This document shows, in pieces, positions 35,218 to 43,793 of a stretch of DNA of 64,000 bases. Each line of letters opens with the position of its first letter. Within the stretch, counting starts at the first letter, position 1. Source of the stretch: Pseudomonas sp. LFM046 (GTDB lineage Bacteria; Pseudomonadota; Gammaproteobacteria; Pseudomonadales; Pseudomonadaceae). The stretch is from NCBI RefSeq assembly GCF_000949385.2, contig NZ_JYKO02000001.1, forward strand, positions 2,380,620 through 2,444,619, in the 5' to 3' direction. The notes beneath the pieces were generated by a model that ran no database searches, was not told where the DNA came from, and worked only from the letters and a program-made list of their open reading frames with translations. Both the position numbers and the translations under genes were made by a program.

Positions 35218-36210
35218 TCACACTCCGTAGAACGACCGGTACCAGTCGACGAAATGTGCGACGCCTTCCGCCAGCGGAGTGGCGGGACGGAACCCGGTCC
35301 GATGGGCGAGGGCGCTCGCATCGGCCCAGGTCTGCGGCACGTCGCCGGGTTGCATGGGCTTCATCTGCTTGATGGCCTGGACGCCTGTGGCCGCCTCGAT
35401 GCAGCCGACGAAGTCGAGGAGTCGGACCGGCGAGCCGAGGCCGATATTGAACAGGCGGGCCGGCGGGCCGTTCCTGACCTCGTCCGATTCGTCGGCATAG
35501 GGTGCCGGGCAGTCCTGGATGCGGACGATGCCTTCCACCACGTCATCGACGTAGGTGAAGTCCCGCGACATGTCGCCACCGTTGTAGATGTCGATGGGTT
35601 GGCCTTCCAGGATCGCCTTGGTGAACTTGAACGGCGCCATGTCCGGGCGTCCCCAGGGGCCGTAGACCGTGAAGAACCGCAGGCCGGTGACGGGAATGCC
35701 GTAGAGGTGCGCGTAGGTATGGGCCATCAGCTCGTTGGCGCGCTTGGTGGCGGCATAGAGCGAGACCGGGCTGTCCACGGCGTCTTCGGTGGAGAAGGGT
35801 ACCTTGCTGTTCATGCCGTAGACGGAGCTGCTGGAGGCGTACACCAGATGCTTGACGTCGCCGTGGCGGCAGCCTTCCAGGATGTTGACGAAGCCCGTCA
35901 GGTTGGAATCGGCGTAAGCGTGGGGGTTGTCCAGGGAGTAGCGCACCCCGGCCTGCGCCGCGAGGTGGATGACGCGCTCGAAGCGGTGCTCCCGGAACAG
36001 CGTGGCCATGGCCTCGCGGTTGGCGATATCCAGCTTGAGGAAGCTGAAGCCGGGAAGGCTCTGCAGCCGTTCCAGGCGGGCGAGCTTGAGCTCGACGCTG
36101 TAGTAGTCGTTGAGATTGTCGACGCCGACGACTTCATGGCCGGCCTCGCACAGGCGCCGGGTCGTATGGAAGCCGATGAAACCGGCGGCGCCGGTGACCA
36201 GGATCTTCAT
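35218..36210 (-). CDS. NAD-dependent epimerase, UDP-glucuronate 4-epimerase-like
   Basis: This 330-aa extended SDR interconverts UDP-glucuronate and UDP-galacturonate. It has the Rossmann motif TGAAGFIG (6-13), Tyr152-x3-Lys156 and the segment DNLNDYYSVELKLARLERL (31-49), which is characteristic of LpsL/Cap1J-type UDP-GlcA 4-epimerases rather than GalE. Its ATG overlaps the ugd stop codon by one base (TAATG), so the two are translationally coupled and supply UDP-GalA directly from UDP-glucose. No pathway other than envelope sugar decoration is visible. The substrate assignment is inference from motif and neighbour. Confidence 0.87.
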   Translation of the reverse strand: MKILVTGAAGFIGFHTTRRLCEAGHEVVGVDNLNDYYSVELKLARLERLQSLPGFSFLKLDIANREAMATLFREHRFERVIHLAAQAGVRYSLDNPHAYADSNLTGFVNILEGCRHGDVKHLVYASSSSVYGMNSKVPFSTEDAVDSPVSLYAATKRANELMAHTYAHLYGIPVTGLRFFTVYGPWGRPDMAPFKFTKAILEGQPIDIYNGGDMSRDFTYVDDVVEGIVRIQDCPAPYADESDEVRNGPPARLFNIGLGSPVRLLDFVGCIEAATGVQAIKQMKPMQPGDVPQTWADASALAHRTGFRPATPLAEGVAHFVDWYRSFYGV

Positions 36211-37550
36211 TACAGCTTCACCCCGACAGCGTTGCGCCCGATGGGGTAGTAGGCCAGGCCTGCGCGGACGAGATGCGCCGGCTCGAAGATATTGCGGCCG
36301 TCGAAGACGACCTGGTCGGCGAGCTGGTCGCGGATCAGGCTGAAGTCGGCAACGCGGAAGTTGAGCCACTCGGTGAGGATCACCAGGGCATCGGCGCCTT
36401 CCAGGGCCGCCTCCTTGGAGTCGACCAGCAGCAGGTCGCTACGTTCGCCGTAGATGCGCCGGGCTTCGTGCATGGCTTCGGGGTCGTAGGCGCGGACCTG
36501 CGCACCAGCGGCCCAGAGGGCTTCCAGCAGCACGCGGCTGGGCGCTTCGCGCATGTCGTCGGTATTGGGTTTGAAGGCCAGGCCCCAGAGGGCGAAGGTC
36601 TTGCCGCTGAGGTCGCCGTTGTAGTGGCGGCTGATGTTCTCGAAGACCTTGTGCTTCTGCCGGTGGTTGACCGCTTCCACCGCTTCCAGCAACTGCGGGC
36701 GATAGCCCACCTCGAGCGCGGTGCGTTGCAGTGCCTGGATGTCCTTGGGGAAACAGGAACCGCCGTAGCCGCAGCCGGCGTAGATGAAGTCGTAGCCGAT
36801 GCGCGAGTCGGAGCCGATGCCCTTGCGCACCATCTCGATATCCGCGCCGAGGCGTTCGGCCAGGTTGGCCATCTCGTTGATGAAGGAAATCTTGGTCGCC
36901 AGCATGCTGTTGGCTGCGTACTTGGTCAGCTCGGCGCTGCGGCTGTCCATGACGATCAGCTTTTCATGGTTGCGGCTGAAGGGCTTGTAGAGCTCGCGGA
37001 AGAGGTCGATGTCCTGGTCGCCGTCCACGCCGATGATGATGCGCTCGGGGCGCATGCAATCTTCTACCGCCGAACCTTCCTTGAGGAACTCGGGGTTGGA
37101 CACCACCCGCATGTCCAGGGCACGGCCTTGGCCGGCCAGCACCTCGTCCATGCGCGCCTTGATGCGCTGGGCGGTGCCTACGGGGGAGGTGGACTTGTTG
37201 ATCACCAGCTTGCCCTCTTGGGCAAACCCGGCGATGGATTCCGCTACGGCGAACACGTACTTCATGTCCGCGCTGCCATCCTCATCCGGCGGCGTACCCA
37301 CGGCGATGAAGATGACGCTGGCGAAGGCCACGCCTTCGGCGGCGTCCGTGGTGAAGCGCAGGCGGCCGGCAGCGAGGTTGCTGTGCAACAGGGGCTCAAG
37401 ACCGGGTTCGTAGATGGGCGAGTGGCCCTGATTGAGGAGTTCGATGCGGTTGGCATCGATATCGACGCAGCAGACTGTGTGGCCGACTTCCGCCAGGCAT
37501 GCAGCCTGGACCAGACCGACGTAACCGGTACCAAAAATGGTGATCTTCAT
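36210..37550 (-). CDS. ugd: UDP-glucose 6-dehydrogenase
   Basis: This 446-aa enzyme oxidises UDP-glucose to UDP-glucuronate with two NAD+. The NAD-binding motif GTGYVG is at 7-12, catalytic Cys266 is in [11 protein letters not shown], and the family C-terminal domain has [17 protein letters not shown]. It heads the run of six minus-strand genes down to 30958, with the epimerase coupled by overlap. The ATG-rich upstream gap 37551-37765 is AT-rich and contains a ColR-box-like site at 37668, so it probably holds the operon promoter. Family and reaction are firm. Confidence 0.96.
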   Translation of the reverse strand: MKITIFGTGYVGLVQAACLAEVGHTVCCVDIDANRIELLNQGHSPIYEPGLEPLLHSNLAAGRLRFTTDAAEGVAFASVIFIAVGTPPDEDGSADMKYVFAVAESIAGFAQEGKLVINKSTSPVGTAQRIKARMDEVLAGQGRALDMRVVSNPEFLKEGSAVEDCMRPERIIIGVDGDQDIDLFRELYKPFSRNHEKLIVMDSRSAELTKYAANSMLATKISFINEMANLAERLGADIEMVRKGIGSDSRIGYDFIYAGCGYGGSCFPKDIQALQRTALEVGYRPQLLEAVEAVNHRQKHKVFENISRHYNGDLSGKTFALWGLAFKPNTDDMREAPSRVLLEALWAAGAQVRAYDPEAMHEARRIYGERSDLLLVDSKEAALEGADALVILTEWLNFRVADFSLIRDQLADQVVFDGRNIFEPAHLVRAGLAYYPIGRNAVGVKL

Positions 37551-37667
37551 TCAGAGCCTGTTTGTTTTTCTTTCCATCGTACGCTCGGCGTCCCGACGAG
37601 ACTGCCGACCCAAATCCCCTCCGACCGGGCCGGCTCCCGGGCGTGAAGGTAACCTAACGATACAATT

Positions 37668-37683
37668 GTGAAAATTGTGTTGT
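37668..37683 (-). promoter_or_regulatory. ColR-box-like site upstream of ugd
   Basis: On the minus strand ACAACACAATTTTCAC matches seven of eight bases of the TTTTTCAC half plus the A and C at positions 4 and 5. It lies 118 bp before the ugd start. It is weaker than the other sites of the cluster. Confidence 0.4.
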
Positions 37684-37765
37684 GACAATTTCAAATGGTT
37701 GATTTTTTTCCGGTATCTACCACAAACCGGCGATGCAGTTGCCGGAAGCAAAGCATTTGGGGCCA

Positions 37766-38698
37766 TCAGCGTTGCTCTTGTTGCAGTTCGAGGACGCGGT
37801 TGCGCCCCTGTTCGGCCACCAGGTAGCGCCCTGGTGCAACCTCGACCATGGATTGGGGCGAGCGCAGGTGAGACAGCACGGTGCTCAGGTGGTCTGCGCC
37901 GTCCAGCAGGAGGACGCGAGCCATATGGGTGGCGTCTTCGGTGATCCACAAGCCGTCCCGGTTGCACAGCAGAAAGCCCGGCTCACGCAATCCGTCCAGG
38001 ACCACCGGGTCCTTTCCGTCCGGCTGCATCAGTCGGACCTGGCCGCGCGCTTTTTCGGTGTAGAACAGGCGGCCGTCCGGGCAGGACGCCACGCCCTCGG
38101 GCTGGTCCAGGCCACTGCGCAGGGTAGTGACACTGTCGGACTCGGGGTCATAGCGCAGTAGCCGGCCGTTGCCGTGCAGATCCTCGACTCCATAGAGGTA
38201 ATGCCCATCGGTGGCCAGGCCCTCGACGCTGTTGGCGGTGAACAGCTGCCGGGTGCCGTGGCCGTTCATCCAGTACACCGGGTATTCGCCCTGTTCCTGG
38301 CTGAAGGCTACGCCGCCCCGATAACGCACCATGCCGTCGGGCTTGGAGAGTCCGGATTGCACCTCGCTGCGGCTGTCGCCTTTGCCTGTCCGGAGGATTC
38401 GGCCGTTGCCGTCCTGCATCTCCTGGCTGATGTAGAGACCGCCCTGGTCGTCCGGAACCAGCGCGCTGACCCTTTCCACCTCATCGATTTTGACCCGGTA
38501 GCTCCAGCCTGGGGCGGCGCTGACCGGGTAAAGGTGGCGCCAGGCCGGAATACCGGCGCCTGCCAGCAGGAGCAGCGCGACGGTCGCCAGCAGCCAGCGA
38601 CTCGAGCGGCGGTCGAGCAGCAGCATCAGTGGCAGCAGGTTATGGCGCGGCCGCCGGCCGATACGGTGTCGGGATACGGGGGTGGTTTCAACGACCAT
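37766..38698 (-). CDS. Membrane-anchored beta-propeller (SMP-30/NHL-like) protein
   Basis: This 310-aa protein has one N-terminal TM segment (about residues 34-50, RWLLATVALLLLAGAGI) and a periplasmic six-bladed propeller. Blade phrases repeat: GLSKPDGMVRYRGGVAFSQE, SVEGLATDGHYLYGVEDLHG, GLDQPEGVASCPDGRLFYTE, LREPGFLLCNRDGLWITED. No catalytic residues are recognisable. It is flanked by ugd and the sensor kinase, and a perfect ColR-box match lies 140 bp upstream of its start, so I infer envelope stress control. A start at the internal ATG before LLLDRRSSR is possible because the region upstream of 38698 lacks a good ribosome-binding site. Confidence 0.72.
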   Translation of the reverse strand: MVVETTPVSRHRIGRRPRHNLLPLMLLLDRRSSRWLLATVALLLLAGAGIPAWRHLYPVSAAPGWSYRVKIDEVERVSALVPDDQGGLYISQEMQDGNGRILRTGKGDSRSEVQSGLSKPDGMVRYRGGVAFSQEQGEYPVYWMNGHGTRQLFTANSVEGLATDGHYLYGVEDLHGNGRLLRYDPESDSVTTLRSGLDQPEGVASCPDGRLFYTEKARGQVRLMQPDGKDPVVLDGLREPGFLLCNRDGLWITEDATHMARVLLLDGADHLSTVLSHLRSPQSMVEVAPGRYLVAEQGRNRVLELQQEQR

Positions 38699-38837
38699 GG
38701 CAGGCGTTTGCGTCCGGGGCGCCTCGCGGGAGGGAAGGCCGTGCGAGGTTCAGGGATTGAGGCATCGAGGCCGGCTCCTGGAATTACGGAGGCTTTGCAA
38801 TCTATCGGCTGGGGCGTGGTGGGCTGGTCAAAAGGCT

Positions 38838-38853
38838 GTGAAAAAAATGTCAA
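38838..38853 (-). promoter_or_regulatory. Perfect ColR-box match before the propeller gene
   Basis: On the minus strand TTGACATTTTTTTCAC fits every position of the remembered ColR consensus T-Y-N-A-S-N-N-Y-TTTTTCAC. It overlaps the stop codon of the sensor kinase (38850-38852) and points at the propeller gene 140 bp on. Confidence 0.62.
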
Positions 38854-40124
38854 TCGCCGTCGCCCAGGGTCACCGAGAAGCAACTGCCCGACTCCGCACC
38901 GGATTCCACCCGCACGTCCCAGCCCTGCTGGTGACAAATGCGCCTGACCAAGGATAGCCCCAGCCCGAGGCCTTCGCCCCGCGCCCGCTGGCCCCGGACG
39001 AAGCTGTGGAAGATCAGCTCCGTTTCCTCCTGAGGGATACCCAGGCCGCTGTCTTCGACACGGAAACCCTCGGCTCCCAGGATCAGTTTCACCTCGCCGT
39101 GCTCGGTGTAGTGCAAGGCATTGCGCAGGAGGTTGGACATCACGGTGCGCAGTTGCGGTGCCGCGTAGCGGCCTTGCGCCGGGCCTTCATCCCGCAACTC
39201 GAAGGCCAGCCCCTTGGTCTGGAACTGCGGCGCCCACTGCCGGTACTGCTCGGCGGCGAGGTCCGGGAGAGCGATCTTTTCTGAAATGGAAACATCGCCC
39301 TCGTCAGCCCGCGCCAGATGCAGGAAGGTCTGGACCAGATCGCACATCTCGGCGCTGGCCCGTGCGATGCGCGCCACCTGGGCACGCTCCGCGGGGCTCA
39401 GGTGCGGGGCGTTCTGAAGCAACTCGCAGGAACTGCCGATCACCATCAGCGGCGTGCGCAGCTCATGGCTGACGTCGCTGGTGAACAGCCGCTCGCGCTC
39501 CAGGGAATGGCGCAGCTGGCCGAGGGTCTCGTCGAACGAGGCGGCCAGGTGACCGATCTCGTCGTCGGGATAGTCCGGGGCGAGCTTCGGCGCCATGGGC
39601 AGCAACTGGTCGCGGTGGCGGACCTGCTGCGCCAAGCGACGGACCGGTGCCATGACCTTGTGGGCCAGCAGCCGACCCAGACCCCAGGCGCCCAGCACGC
39701 TGAACAGAAAGCCGGCCAGCACCACGTCGAACAGCACCCGTTCCCGGGCTTCGAACTCCCGCTGCTCCTGCACGATCACGTCGTCGTGGCCGCTGTGGCT
39801 GCGTTTGAACACGTAGTAGGCGTCGTCGCCGCTTACGACTTCGGAGAAGCCTTCGGGCAGATGGCGAAAGCGGGGCGGCACGTCGTCGTGGCCGGCGTGG
39901 TCGCTGAAGAAACGGGTATTGGCGTCGATCCGTGCCGGCTGGTCATGCTGGAGCTCTTCGTTGATGGCGATTTCCAGCTCATGACCGAGCTCATCCGACA
40001 CCAGGTGCTCCTCGATGAAGTGCACGATGGCGACGATGCCCAGGGAAAAGGTGCCGCTGACGATCAGGGTCATCAGGACGAACGCGATGATGATCCGCCG
40101 TTCCAGCGGCTGCTTCCCTAGCAT
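38850..40124 (-). CDS. Sensor histidine kinase (ColS/PmrB-like)
   Basis: This 424-aa kinase has TM1 (about 11-36), a periplasmic loop rich in His, Asp and Glu (residues 38-128, HDD and EEH clusters), TM2 (about 131-155) and a HAMP-like linker. It also has phosphoacceptor His220 (FTSDVSHELRTPL), an N-box MSNLLRNALHYT and a G-box VEDSGLGIP. The acidic/His-rich sensor loop suggests metal sensing, as in ColS and PmrB. No response regulator is adjacent; the orphan ColR-like regulator 9 kb away at 29445 is the natural partner (inference). It lies 9 bp after the eptA gene, so the transferase and kinase are cotranscribed. Confidence 0.9.
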   Translation of the reverse strand: MLGKQPLERRIIIAFVLMTLIVSGTFSLGIVAIVHFIEEHLVSDELGHELEIAINEELQHDQPARIDANTRFFSDHAGHDDVPPRFRHLPEGFSEVVSGDDAYYVFKRSHSGHDDVIVQEQREFEARERVLFDVVLAGFLFSVLGAWGLGRLLAHKVMAPVRRLAQQVRHRDQLLPMAPKLAPDYPDDEIGHLAASFDETLGQLRHSLERERLFTSDVSHELRTPLMVIGSSCELLQNAPHLSPAERAQVARIARASAEMCDLVQTFLHLARADEGDVSISEKIALPDLAAEQYRQWAPQFQTKGLAFELRDEGPAQGRYAAPQLRTVMSNLLRNALHYTEHGEVKLILGAEGFRVEDSGLGIPQEETELIFHSFVRGQRARGEGLGLGLSLVRRICHQQGWDVRVESGAESGSCFSVTLGDGD

Positions 40125-40133
40125 GGCGGGTTC

Positions 40134-41777
40134 CTAGCGCTTGGCCAGGGCCGAGTCCGCGGTGCGGCAGGGGGCGAACAGGTCCAGGCCTTCCTTGTAC
40201 TCGTCGGTCTGCACCTGCAGCAGGCCCAGCACCGAATGGAAGAAGTTGTCCTGGCTCAGCGGTTTGTCACGCTCGTTGCCCAGGCAGCGGTTGTCCAGGG
40301 CGAAGTCCCGCCGGTAGCTGTCGGAGAACCAGGTGAGCATGGCCACGTGCTTCTGCTGGTCGGGGGCCATCAGGTAAGGCGTGCCGTGGAGGAAGAGGTT
40401 GTACTCGCCGAGGGATTCGCCGTGGTCGGAGATGTAGAGCATCGCGGTGTCCAGCTTGTCCTGGTTCCGCCGCAGCACATCGATCAGGCTCGACAGCACG
40501 TAGTCAGTGTAGACGAGGGTGTTGTCGTAGGCATTGACGATGCTTTCGCGGCTGCAGTCGTTCAGGGCATTGCTGGTGCACACCGGGGAGAACTTCTGGA
40601 AGCGCGCGGGATAACGCTTGAAGTAATCCGGGCCGTGGCTGCCCATCTGGTGCAGCACCAGCACCGAGTCGTCCTTCAACTGGTCGATGTAGGCCTGCAG
40701 GTTCTTCAGCAGGACTTCGTCGTGGCATTCGCCATCGATGCAGAGCGTTGGGTCCTTCAGATGGCTGAGGTTTTCCTGGGAGACGCGGTTGCAGGTGCCC
40801 TTGCAGCCGGACTGGTTGTCATGCCAGCTCACCGCGAGGCCGGCGTGCTTGAGTACGTCCAGCAGGCCTTCCTGGCTGCGGGCCTCGGTGGCGTCGTAGT
40901 CGCCGCGCCCCATGTTGGAGAACATGCAAGGCACCGAGACGGCGGTTTCAGTGCCGCAGGAGCGTACATTGCTGAAGGCGGTGACGCCGGCTTGGCCCTT
41001 GAGCAGGGGCGTGGTGTCGCGGGAATAGCCAAGGAGGCCGAAATTTTCCGCCCGCGCGCTTTCACCGATTACCAGCACGGTCAGCGACTTGCGCTGGTGG
41101 GCCTGCCAGGACGGCGCCTTGTGGGCGTCAGTGCCGATCTGCCGCAGCGGTTCCTTGGCCAGGGCCAGCTCCTCCCGCACATAGCCGTAGGAAGCGTTCA
41201 GGTAGTTGCTGGGCACCACCAGCAGGCGCAACTCGTGGTGGTTGCGGAACAGCGAGGCCAGGCCTTGGTAATTGAGCAGCGCGACGGCACCCAGCACCGC
41301 CACCGAACCGACGGCCAGTCCCAACTTGCCCAGCAGCTCGCGGCGCAGCGGCCGGTGGCGGACCGGCAGCTTCCACAGCAACCAGCTGGGCAGCACCCCC
41401 AGGAGCAGGACGAACAGCACCAGCTTGATGGAGAGCAGGTCGCGCACTTCGTTGACGTCGGTTTCCGCGACATTGCGCAGCATGTTGGCGTCGATCAGCA
41501 CGCCGTACTGGCTCATGAAATAGGCCACGCCGGAACTGGCCAGGAACAGGAAGATCAGGACTGGCTTGAACACCCAGCGGAACGACACCAGCACCAGTAC
41601 GAAGTTGAAGATGGCCAGCACCATGACGCCAAACGCCACACGCATGCCAAAGCCGCCGGAATCTGCCGGGACGATGGAAAAGATGTGCTGCCAGAGCGGG
41701 ATGTTGTAGAGCGACAGGAGGAGAAGGCTGGCCAGGAAGGTCAGGCTTTCCGGACGTAGTGAAATGCGTTTGAACAT
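40134..41777 (-). CDS. eptA: Lipid A phosphoethanolamine transferase (EptA family)
   Basis: This 547-aa protein has five N-terminal TM helices (to about 165) and a periplasmic alkaline-phosphatase-fold domain. The nucleophile Thr lies in SCGTETAVSVPCMFSNMG (273-290). Metal ligands are in GESARAENFG (238-247), HQMGSHGPDY and YISDHGESLGE. Many Cys pairs are as expected for EptA. It adds phosphoethanolamine from phosphatidylethanolamine to lipid A and confers polymyxin tolerance. I chose the ATG at 41777 (MFKRISLRPESLT) because it gives the family N-terminus; the frame is open to 41807. A ColR-box-like site lies 72 bp upstream. In P. aeruginosa and P. putida ColRS controls eptA. Confidence 0.94.
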   Translation of the reverse strand: MFKRISLRPESLTFLASLLLLSLYNIPLWQHIFSIVPADSGGFGMRVAFGVMVLAIFNFVLVLVSFRWVFKPVLIFLFLASSGVAYFMSQYGVLIDANMLRNVAETDVNEVRDLLSIKLVLFVLLLGVLPSWLLWKLPVRHRPLRRELLGKLGLAVGSVAVLGAVALLNYQGLASLFRNHHELRLLVVPSNYLNASYGYVREELALAKEPLRQIGTDAHKAPSWQAHQRKSLTVLVIGESARAENFGLLGYSRDTTPLLKGQAGVTAFSNVRSCGTETAVSVPCMFSNMGRGDYDATEARSQEGLLDVLKHAGLAVSWHDNQSGCKGTCNRVSQENLSHLKDPTLCIDGECHDEVLLKNLQAYIDQLKDDSVLVLHQMGSHGPDYFKRYPARFQKFSPVCTSNALNDCSRESIVNAYDNTLVYTDYVLSSLIDVLRRNQDKLDTAMLYISDHGESLGEYNLFLHGTPYLMAPDQQKHVAMLTWFSDSYRRDFALDNRCLGNERDKPLSQDNFFHSVLGLLQVQTDEYKEGLDLFAPCRTADSALAKR

Positions 41778-41848
41778 GGACCGCTCGCTGATCGATGCAT
41801 CCCTCATGGATACAGCGCCAAGTCTGGAAACGGCGGGGTCAATTTTTT

Positions 41849-41864
41849 GTGAAGAAAACCTAGG
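41849..41864 (-). promoter_or_regulatory. ColR-box-like site upstream of eptA
   Basis: On the minus strand CCTAGGTTTTCTTCAC matches seven of eight bases of the TTTTTCAC half and the Y, A, S and Y positions of the first half. It lies 72 bp before the eptA start at 41777. Confidence 0.55.
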
Positions 41865-41902
41865 GAATTTGTTGGGTTTGTGAAGGGAGTGTTGGGGGGA
41901 AG

Positions 41903-41944
41903 GGCAGGACTGTGTCCTGCCTGGCGAATGAATTCGCCCCTACA
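41903..41944. repeat. Composite hairpin repeat, family B copy 1
   Basis: GGCAGGAC/GTCCTGCC (first hairpin) is followed by GGCGAATGAATTCGCC and CCTACAG. The same two-part layout recurs at 48981-49026 and 57138-57235. It is part of the gene-free stretch 41808-42031. Confidence 0.8.
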
Positions 41945-41977
41945 GGGAAGGCGGGCACGAAGGCGCCGGTGCGAGTC

Positions 41978-42018
41978 ACCCCTCGCCCGCGTGCGGGAGA
42001 GGGGTTGGGAGAGAGGGC
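41978..42018. repeat. CTCGCCC/GGGAGAGGGG repeat
   Basis: CCCCTCGCCCGCGTGCGGGA followed by GAGGGGTTGGGAGAGAGGGC resembles the element at 18355 inside the mux operon. It lies just past the stop of mqo on the minus strand. Confidence 0.65.
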
Positions 42019-42031
42019 AGTGCGGAATGCC

Positions 42032-43609
42032 TTACTGCACAGCCACCTCAGGCAGCACGGGCACGTACTCCAACTGCAAGCGCTCGCTGCTCCAGGCGCG
42101 GACCTGGTTGGTCAGTTCCAGGTCGTTGTTCAGCTTGCGGCCGTAGGAGGGAATGATCGCCTTCAGGCGGGCCTGCCATTCGGGGGTCTGGACCTTGTCC
42201 TTGAAGGTCTTCTCCAGGACGTTGAGCATGATCGGCGCGGCGGTGGACGCGCCCGGCGAGGCGCCCAGCAGGGCGGCGATGCTGCCGTCGGCGGAGCTGA
42301 CGACTTCGGTGCCGAACTGCAGGACGCCGCCTTTCTCGGCGTCCTTCTTGATCACCTGCACGCGTTGGCCGGCGGTCAGCAGTTCCCAGTCCTCGTCCTT
42401 GGCTTGCGGGAAGTACTCGCGCAGTTCCTGCATGCGGTCGGCCTGGCTCAGCATCAGCTGGCCCATGAGGTAGGTGCTCAGCGGAATATTGTCCAGGCCC
42501 GCGTGGGTCATGGGCCCGATGTTGTCGGTGGTCAGGGCGCTGAACATGTCCAGCAGCGAGCCGTTCTTCAGGAACTTGGTGGAGAAGGTGGCGAAAGGTC
42601 CGAACAGCAGCACCTTCTGGCCATCGATCACGCGGGTATCCAGGTGCGGCACGGACATGGGCGGCGAGCCCACTGAGGCCTTGCCATAGAGCTTGGCCTG
42701 GTGCTGGGCGACTACGTCGGGATTGCGGGTGACCAGGAACTGACCCCCCACCGGGAAGCCGGCGTAGCCCTCGGCCTCTGGGATGCCGGACATCTGCAGC
42801 AGCCTGAGGGCGCCACCGCCGGCGCCGATGAAGACGAACTTCGCCCTGACGCTGGTTTCGGCCTCGTGGTTGCCCAGATCGGCCACGGTGACGGTCCAGG
42901 TGCCGTCGTCGTTGCGCTTGATGTCACGCACTTCGTGCTTGAGGTGCAGCTTGACCTTGTCGCTGTGGGTCAGCGAGGAGACCAACTGGCGGGTGATCTC
43001 GCCGAAGTTCACGTCGGTGCCGATGGACATGCGGGTGGCGGCCACCTTCTGGTCGGCGGGGCGGCCTTCCATCACCAGGGGCACCCATTGGGCGATCTGC
43101 GCAGGGTCCTCGGAGTACTCCATGCCACGGAACAGCGAGCTGTGCTGCAGGGCGGCGTGGCGCTTCTTGAGGAAGGCGATGTTGTCGTCCCCCCAGACGA
43201 AGCTCATGTGCGGCACGCCGTTGATGAAGGACTTCGGGTTGCTCAGCACATTGCGCTCGACCTGGTAGGCCCAGAACTGCTTGGAGATCTCGAAGGATTC
43301 GTTGATCGCCACGGCCTTGCTGATGTCGATGCCGCCATCGGCGGTTTCCGGGGTGTAGTTCAGCTCGCAGAAGGCGGAGTGGCCGGTGCCGGCATTGTTC
43401 CAGGGGTTGGAGCTTTCAGTGGCCACCTGGTCCTGGCGTTCATAGATGTCGATGGACCAGCCCGGTTCCAGCTCGTTGAGGTAGGTGCCGAGGCTGGCAC
43501 TCATGATGCCGGCGCCGATCAGCAGCACGTCGACGGTTTTCTCCGGTTCCGGTTGCTTGGCACAACCCAGCAGCGCAAGACACAGGAGTCCTGTGAGGAC
43601 TTTCTTCAT
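42032..43609 (-). CDS. mqo: Malate:quinone oxidoreductase with a lipoprotein signal
   Basis: This 525-aa FAD enzyme oxidises malate to oxaloacetate and passes electrons to ubiquinone. The FAD motif [10 protein letters not shown] is at 32-41; [20 protein letters not shown] (about 68-87), LGASPGAST and [10 protein letters not shown] are Mqo signatures. Oddly, residues 1-20 form a lipobox signal (LALLGC, Cys16) ahead of the Rossmann motif. It may therefore be membrane-anchored outside the cytoplasm, or the signal may be a pseudo-lipobox. It is monocistronic, with repeat elements downstream. The family call is firm; localisation is uncertain. Confidence 0.94.
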   Translation of the reverse strand: MKKVLTGLLCLALLGCAKQPEPEKTVDVLLIGAGIMSASLGTYLNELEPGWSIDIYERQDQVATESSNPWNNAGTGHSAFCELNYTPETADGGIDISKAVAINESFEISKQFWAYQVERNVLSNPKSFINGVPHMSFVWGDDNIAFLKKRHAALQHSSLFRGMEYSEDPAQIAQWVPLVMEGRPADQKVAATRMSIGTDVNFGEITRQLVSSLTHSDKVKLHLKHEVRDIKRNDDGTWTVTVADLGNHEAETSVRAKFVFIGAGGGALRLLQMSGIPEAEGYAGFPVGGQFLVTRNPDVVAQHQAKLYGKASVGSPPMSVPHLDTRVIDGQKVLLFGPFATFSTKFLKNGSLLDMFSALTTDNIGPMTHAGLDNIPLSTYLMGQLMLSQADRMQELREYFPQAKDEDWELLTAGQRVQVIKKDAEKGGVLQFGTEVVSSADGSIAALLGASPGASTAAPIMLNVLEKTFKDKVQTPEWQARLKAIIPSYGRKLNNDLELTNQVRAWSSERLQLEYVPVLPEVAVQ

Positions 43610-43793
43610 GGGGGACGTTCCCTTTGCTTTTCTCGAAAAGGGCGGTCCGTAGGCAAGGGGCGTGCCGGAATGGCCGGAAGCCGGCGAATCCGTGCATTAC
43701 GCGAGGTTCAGGGGGGTGGAAACGGCTGGACGGTGGCGAAAGTCCGCCATGAGGCGCCGCTTTTGCAGGGGGTGGAGGGCGGAAATCCGCCGG

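Noticed and set aside
31991-37550. Assignment of the ugd, GT2 and GT-C genes as an L-Ara4N (arn) operon
   Set aside because: No arnA, arnB or arnD gene is in the cluster and a UDP-glucuronate epimerase-like gene is present, so aminoarabinose is not supported by what is seen.
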